Below are positions 59,103 through 64,000 of a stretch of 64,000 nucleotides of DNA, piece after piece. Under the pieces are notes generated by a model. It saw only the letters and a program-made list of their open reading frames with translations. It was not told the origin of the DNA and ran no database searches. Within the stretch, counting starts at the first letter, position 1. Every line of letters starts with the position of its first letter. A program made the translations under genes and the position numbers. Origin of the DNA: Chloroflexota bacterium (GTDB taxonomy: Bacteria; Chloroflexota; Anaerolineae; Anaerolineales; Villigracilaceae); contig JAEWVF010000051.1 in NCBI GenBank assembly GCA_023459215.1, positions 1 to 64,000 on the forward strand. Direction: 5' to 3'.

Positions 59103-59193
59103 GCGCCTGCTCTTCATCTATTCCGGCATTTTGGGCAAAAACAAGGATCTGTTCGAGCAACTCCGGGGGAAGGAAAAGGTTGATCGCTTTCAT
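58957..59193 (-). CDS. Small ribbon-helix-helix-like protein, convergent with the Arc-type gene
   Basis: 78 residues from ATG 59193. The N-terminal 45 residues (MKAINLFLPPELLEQILVFA, then a second helix LISLLTSALSQ) resemble an RHH domain. The C-terminal tail is Ser/Pro/Ala-rich and antisense to the Arc-type gene. Exactly 7 bases separate a TATAAT box (59201-59206) from the ATG, and a perfect dyad lies just upstream, supporting real expression as a leaderless mRNA. The overlap with the Arc gene makes it less certain. Confidence 0.5.
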   Translation of the reverse strand: MKAINLFLPPELLEQILVFAQNAGIDEEQALISLLTSALSQELPAPSEPATQSPGSSSADSLGHFAAPDRTDPQAGEH

Positions 59194-59200
59194 GTGGGGA

Positions 59201-59233
59201 ATTATAACTTGAAAATGGTTCATAAAGAACCAT
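59201..59233 (-). promoter_or_regulatory. Leaderless promoter and operator dyad of the convergent RHH-like gene
   Basis: Minus-strand TATAAT (59201-59206) lies 7 bases before the ATG. The perfect dyad ATGGTTC-ATAAA-GAACCAT (59215-59233) covers the upstream part of the promoter. Confidence 0.55.
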
Positions 59234-59244
59234 AAATATGGCAA

Positions 59245-59596
59245 AAAATCTCCACAACGGTGGGTTTGGCAATATTTCGTTTCTTAATTGCAAGGGTAGC
59301 TTAAGAATTTGTTATGTGGAGAAAACCAGCATCATTTTTCATGTGTGAACATAATGATAGGCAATTTTTCTGGATATGTTGTTAATCTGCAGCTATTTGT
59401 GAGAATATACCAACGCAGGAATAAGAGCTTCTATAGATTTTGATAAAAAAGACTAGTAAAAATACTAGTAATGATTTGTGAAAAATAGAATAAACTATTA
59501 CTTTTGGGCGATTTATTCACATATTCAAAAATATTTCGACTTCCTATAAACTCTCCTACGCGAAACCGTTACATCCCATTGATACGAGGAAACCCC
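59245..59596. other. AT-rich non-coding region before the RHS gene
   Basis: About 350 bases with no convincing gene. It contains ACTAGTAAAAATACTAGT, a repeated ACTAGT palindrome (near 59449-59469), and probably the promoter of the RHS gene, whose boxes I could not define. Confidence 0.5.
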
Positions 59597-62500
59597 ATGC
59601 AAAAACATAGCATCAGCCAGAGTTCTAAACCGAGCAATCATTTTCTGCTCAATATTCTCATTATCTCTATGATAGTAATCTCCAACTTCGGAAAAATGGT
59701 TTCCCCTGTTAACGCCCAAGGCCTGGAACAGGAAAAAGTAATACATTCGAACATAAATGAACAACAAGTATCCCAAAAATCGAATGAGGCTTCAACGAAA
59801 GCACGTATCGCAAAACAAGAACCGGCAGAATCCTTTAGCGAAGCATCAGCAACGAACGAACAAATGCCCGCTCAACAGGAATTTGGGGCACAACTCATCT
59901 GCCTTGAAGATTATTGCTCAGAAAAAAAACCCGGGATTCATTTGGTAGAAACCGTTGAAGGGACTGCATATCTTTCTCCTTGGGGTTCATTCATTCCAAG
60001 TACCTTTAGTTTCAGAATTGATTGTGATACGGCAGAATATGGTTGCACACAACACGATATTTACTATCATGCAACTTTTGTGATAGAGTGGGGATCCCCT
60101 TTTAACCGTGGATATGTAAATGCATCGTTCCCAGCCTTCAGCGGCTCATTGCCTGGTACTGGTTTTCCTGGTTATTCAGCCACTGGAAGTTTAGGTCAAG
60201 TTCCCTGTGGTTACAACAGGGGAGGAACCTGCACTTACGAAACATGGGGGGTCTTGAACGCCAATAGAATTTACCCATATGAGTTGCCGAGCACAAATAG
60301 CCATTTTATTATTCAGGGAAACGTTCATGGCTTGGGTACATTTGACACCATTTACAAAAAAATCTCGGTTGAAGTGTCTTTTGACCCAGAATTTTTAACA
60401 GCCAAGTTGCCTGAAGACGCAATGCGGTGCACCGGTTGCTCAAATATTTCAACATCTAATAACGCTAACAACTATATTGGAGATCCAATTAACACAAGAA
60501 CCGGGGTTTTTAGTTATAAAACATCGGATATTGGCTTCTTGAGCAAAGCAGGAGACCTTTCTTTTCAGCGAATATATATATCAAACAATGCTAACGTGAA
60601 TGAAACGGCCCTGGGATACGGGTGGACACACAATCACGATATCCGATTAATCTTTTCGCAACCTGGGTTTATCCTATTTAAGGATGAAAACGCAAACATT
60701 TTTCGGTTTTGGGACAAAGGAAATGACACTTTCCAACCCTATAACGGTGTTACCGCCACTTTAAGAAAAAATACCTCTCCTTTTATTACCTACGCCTTGG
60801 AGACGCCATCAAAAACGATATATGTATTTAGTAGCAATGGGCGAGTCCTCAGCAAAACTGATGAGCAAGGCAATCTTTGGGAATATGTATATGATGAAGT
60901 GACTGCAAAATTGCTCAGGGTTAACGCCAATAACGGTGCTCGCTTCCTCGCTTTCGCCTATAACGATGAAGGCCTGTTGTCACTTGTATCTGACCACACT
61001 GAACGAGGCGTTTCTTTTTATTATGATGACGGAACCAGCACTCTAACAACAGCAATCGATATTCTCGGGCAATCCTGGCAATATGAATATGACACGGATC
61101 ATCGTTTATTGAGAGTTCTTGATGCGCAATCGCAACAGGTTGTGCGCAACACATATTACCCATCAACCGATCCATTCGCCGGGCGGATATACCAACAATA
61201 TGATGGCAATGATAACCTGGTCGTAGCCCTAACATACAATCCGGATGGCAGCACAACAATTCAAGATGGTCTGGGGAATACGCGCACCGATGTATACAAC
61301 AAAGCAGGGGTTTTGGTAGAAACAAGCAATCCGGATCTGTTATCGACCACCAGCAAAACGTACGATCACAACTTCCGCCCTGAAACAGTTACGGATGCCC
61401 TCGGCAACCAAACCGAGCTGGACTGGAGCGACGATGGCGCGGACTTAACCAGCTTTACCGATGCCGCTGAGAACGAAACCACCATCACTTACATTGACCA
61501 TAAGCCGCAAACAATCACCGGTCCCAATGGGGTCGCTACAACCTACGTCTACACTGACAACCTGCTGACCAGTGTTACAACCGCGGGGCAAACCACCAAC
61601 TACACGTATTACACCACCACTCCCCGTCAGGGTCTGCTGGAAACCGTCCAGGATCCAAGCGGGATGGTTACCAAATATGAATACGATGTGCATGGCCAAC
61701 AAACCAGGGTGATCGCTAATTACGATCCCAATCATGGGGAAAATGAAGCCGGTCTCTATAACCTGACCACCAAGTATGAATACGATGAATTGGGCCGGGT
61801 CACAAAGATATCTACCTCCAGCGGCAAAGCCGACCCTGCCTGGTTGGTTTCATACAATGAATATGACGATGCCGGCAAGCTGGTACTCAGTGTTCGGAAC
61901 TACAACCCGGACTTCTCCCAAAACCACCAGGATTTGTACAACCTGACCACCCGCTACACCTACGATGTGCGCGGCAGGCAGATCGCCGTTCAGGATACAT
62001 ACGGCAGCATCACCCGCACCTATTACAACAATGCCAATCGGATTGTGGCGGTGGTGCGTAACCTTGCCCTGGCCGGACGAACCGTTGAAGCAGCGATCGC
62101 GGATGAAAACATCCCTGCGCGCGGCAGCGCTGGGCCGGGGATGAACCTGCGCAGTGACTATTATTACGATGCCGCCGGCAACCAAATCGCCACCCAGGAT
62201 GAGCGCGGTATCATCAGCCGCACCTACAACGACCGCGTCAACCGCACCGTTACCAGCGTTCAAAACCTGCAAGGGCAGGATGTCTATACCACCAGCCTTC
62301 CGACCTACGATCCGCTCAAGCCGGATGAGAATGTAATCAGCCGGAGTGTTTCGGATGCCAACGGAAACATGATTGCAATTATCGATAACAGTGGCGTTAT
62401 CACCCGCACCTACTATGATGAATTGAACCGACCCAAGCGGGTTGTCCAAAACCTGGTCGGCCAGGGCATCGAGGTTGCCTGGCTGGCTGATTCAGCCTGC

Positions 62501-64000
62501 GGCAGCGTGGATGAAAACCTGTGCACCGACACTTTCTACGATGTCAGTGGCAACCTGATTGCCACCAAAGATCCCCAGGGCATCGTCACCCGCACCTACT
62601 ACGATCAACTCAATCGCCCGATACGGGTGGTTCAAAACCTGCAAGGGCAGTCGATTGAAACAAATTGGCTCGCCGATTCGCTTTGCAACCAGTCCGATGC
62701 AAATGGCAACGTCAGCATCAATCTGTGCTCAGATACAGTTTACGATGACAGTGGGCGGATGATTGCCAGTCAGGACTCGCGCGGACAAATCACCCGCACC
62801 TACTATGACGCCGCCGGACGGGTTGCAACGGTTGTGCGCAACTTGACCGGTCAGGATGTCGAGATCGACACACCTCCGGCGCGGGCAGCCGGCGCAGCAG
62901 ATGAGAATATCCGCACCGATACCGAATACGATGGCGCGGGCCGGCGAAGCCTGACCACCGATCCGCTCGGGAATCAGGTACAGTATGAATATGATCTGCT
63001 GGGACGCCTTTCGAAAACAACTGTAAACCCCTGGCCCGAGCAGCCCCAGAACTACCAGGGCCCGGTATCGGGCGAGTACTACAACCTGGTTACCACCTAC
63101 ACTTATGACGCCCTTGGGCGCACCCTGACCACAACCGATACGGCCGACAACATCAGCTTGAGCGAGTACGATCCCCAGTCGGGCCTGTTGCTCTCAACCA
63201 GCCGCAATGACCTGCAAACCGTTTACCATTACGATCTCTTTGGCCGCCAAATCGCAGTGACTGACCCGCAAGGCAGCATCACCCGCTCTTATTTTGACGG
63301 TCTTGGCCGAACAGTGGATACGGTGCGCAACCTGAGCAACTGGGAGATCAGCAACCCGATTCCTCCGACCGGGCAAACCAGCAGCGAGGTCAACCTGCGC
63401 AGCAGCGTTGTGTATGGCTCGAACGGGCAGGTTCAGGAAAGCATTGCAACGGATGGCACAGTTACTGAATACGAGTATGATGCGCTTGGCCGCCAGACCA
63501 GAAGCGGCACCCCACCCCTGCCAGGCATCCGCTCGGTTTATGACAGCCTGGGCCGTCTGGTGATGAGCATTGCGCCATCCTCAGACCCAAACCTGGAAGA
63601 GGTGGTCACGCGCTATGCGTATGACGCCCAGGGCCGCCTGACCGATGTTTGGGAAAACTACCGTCCCGGTTATACAGCGGACGCGGAAACCAATGTTCAC
63701 ACCCAGTACACCTATGATGCCGGCGGCAACCGCCTGACCATCCGCGATGGCAATGGGCATGCCACCGCCTTCACCTATGACAAACTGGGCCGCTTGTGGA
63801 CCGAGGCAGACGCGCTTGGGCATACCTGGACCTACAGTTACAACAAGAACAGCAACCGCACCGCCCTGCTGGACGCCAATGGGGCAACCACCCAGTATGA
63901 GTACAGCTCCCAGGGAAGACTGGTGGGCATCGATTACCCATCCCCGGATGCCGATGTTGCTTTCGAATATGATTTCCTGGGCCGGCGCACAGAGATGCAG
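59597..64000 (+). CDS. RHS/YD-repeat protein, 3' end outside the window
   Basis: At least 1468 residues; the frame is open at the right edge. Start ATG 59597 follows CGAGGA. A signal peptide (~1-45, ending VNAQG) implies export. An N-terminal region of unknown fold (~100-270) is followed by the RHS entry segment GDPINTRTGVFSYKTSDIG and ALGYGWTHNHDIRL, then dozens of YD repeats (TRYTYDVRGRQIA, TRTYYDELNRPKRVV, YEYDALGRQTR). YD repeats form a large shell that encapsulates a C-terminal toxin or adhesive domain. Whether there is an RHS core and toxin tip cannot be seen. Base use changes from AT-rich at the 5' end to GC-richer in the repeats. Confidence 0.93.
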   Translation, partial: MQKHSISQSSKPSNHFLLNILIISMIVISNFGKMVSPVNAQGLEQEKVIHSNINEQQVSQKSNEASTKARIAKQEPAESFSEASATNEQMPAQQEFGAQLICLEDYCSEKKPGIHLVETVEGTAYLSPWGSFIPSTFSFRIDCDTAEYGCTQHDIYYHATFVIEWGSPFNRGYVNASFPAFSGSLPGTGFPGYSATGSLGQVPCGYNRGGTCTYETWGVLNANRIYPYELPSTNSHFIIQGNVHGLGTFDTIYKKISVEVSFDPEFLTAKLPEDAMRCTGCSNISTSNNANNYIGDPINTRTGVFSYKTSDIGFLSKAGDLSFQRIYISNNANVNETALGYGWTHNHDIRLIFSQPGFILFKDENANIFRFWDKGNDTFQPYNGVTATLRKNTSPFITYALETPSKTIYVFSSNGRVLSKTDEQGNLWEYVYDEVTAKLLRVNANNGARFLAFAYNDEGLLSLVSDHTERGVSFYYDDGTSTLTTAIDILGQSWQYEYDTDHRLLRVLDAQSQQVVRNTYYPSTDPFAGRIYQQYDGNDNLVVALTYNPDGSTTIQDGLGNTRTDVYNKAGVLVETSNPDLLSTTSKTYDHNFRPETVTDALGNQTELDWSDDGADLTSFTDAAENETTITYIDHKPQTITGPNGVATTYVYTDNLLTSVTTAGQTTNYTYYTTTPRQGLLETVQDPSGMVTKYEYDVHGQQTRVIANYDPNHGENEAGLYNLTTKYEYDELGRVTKISTSSGKADPAWLVSYNEYDDAGKLVLSVRNYNPDFSQNHQDLYNLTTRYTYDVRGRQIAVQDTYGSITRTYYNNANRIVAVVRNLALAGRTVEAAIADENIPARGSAGPGMNLRSDYYYDAAGNQIATQDERGIISRTYNDRVNRTVTSVQNLQGQDVYTTSLPTYDPLKPDENVISRSVSDANGNMIAIIDNSGVITRTYYDELNRPKRVVQNLVGQGIEVAWLADSACGSVDENLCTDTFYDVSGNLIATKDPQGIVTRTYYDQLNRPIRVVQNLQGQSIETNWLADSLCNQSDANGNVSINLCSDTVYDDSGRMIASQDSRGQITRTYYDAAGRVATVVRNLTGQDVEIDTPPARAAGAADENIRTDTEYDGAGRRSLTTDPLGNQVQYEYDLLGRLSKTTVNPWPEQPQNYQGPVSGEYYNLVTTYTYDALGRTLTTTDTADNISLSEYDPQSGLLLSTSRNDLQTVYHYDLFGRQIAVTDPQGSITRSYFDGLGRTVDTVRNLSNWEISNPIPPTGQTSSEVNLRSSVVYGSNGQVQESIATDGTVTEYEYDALGRQTRSGTPPLPGIRSVYDSLGRLVMSIAPSSDPNLEEVVTRYAYDAQGRLTDVWENYRPGYTADAETNVHTQYTYDAGGNRLTIRDGNGHATAFTYDKLGRLWTEADALGHTWTYSYNKNSNRTALLDANGATTQYEYSSQGRLVGIDYPSPDADVAFEYDFLGRRTEMQ

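Noticed and set aside
61850..62449. Minus-strand open frames of up to 199 codons in the RHS region
   Set aside because: The plus strand has one continuous YD-repeat frame through the same bases; the antisense products are repetitive Val/Gly/Asp-rich shadows.

Overview
This 64 kb window is bacterial and looks like a chromosome segment from a Chloroflexota bacterium, most likely class Anaerolineae. That is an inference from gene content: many exported lipoproteins with Thr/Pro-rich linkers and WD40 propellers, a caa3-type A2 heme-copper oxidase, a fused MetV-MetF protein, giant CHAT/NACHT repeat proteins, and interspersed palindromic repeats that sit inside genes. No rRNA or CRISPR array is present; the only tRNA is tRNA-Gln(CTG).

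Layout. 1-2.6 kb: end of a glycosyltransferase and a WD40 lipoprotein. 2.6-4.7 kb: a frameshifted DUF2726 gene and an AT-rich HEPN gene. 4.8-15.5 kb (minus strand): a respiratory block with a CtaA/CtaB fusion, SURF1, a cupredoxin-like membrane protein, oxidase subunits IV/III, I and II, a degenerate receiver protein, and a bcp-histidine kinase-response regulator operon that may sense redox state for the oxidase. 15.6-19 kb: CAP-LysM protein, crcB with its DUF190 partner, and MetV-MetF. 19-21.5 kb: tRNA-Gln with an adjacent tyrosine recombinase, an excisionase-like gene and short direct repeats, which together look like one end of an integrated element. 21.5-25 kb: two decayed tails of an SNF2-type helicase bracketing an ECF sigma factor and its membrane partner. 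25-28.5 kb: a MerR regulator with a typical 19-bp-spaced promoter, a luciferase-like oxidoreductase and two aldo/keto reductases.

28.6-32.8 kb (minus strand): a compact operon of a RecA-like protein without a P-loop, a small helical protein, a divergent family B DNA polymerase and an NA37-like protein. 32.9-34.1 kb: a hypothetical protein, a LuxR regulator and an aminotransferase remnant. 34.1-43.9 kb (minus strand): two giant genes with no bases between them, trypsin-NACHT-helical repeats followed by CHAT-nSTAND-TM-WD40. These have the effector/NTPase/sensor architecture of bacterial conflict systems and are the strongest candidate for a new system in the window.

44-57.6 kb: a four-gene lipoprotein operon (two paralogous WD40 propellers, a LamG-like protein and a glycoside hydrolase), then two more propeller lipoproteins and two proteins with a cytoplasmic HTH, one TM helix and an exported LamG-like domain. 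57.9-59.2 kb: two small membrane proteins and two overlapping convergent ribbon-helix-helix genes, each with a palindrome at its promoter. 59.6 kb to the end: an RHS/YD-repeat protein that runs off the window.

All assignments come from reading the sequence; no database search was run.
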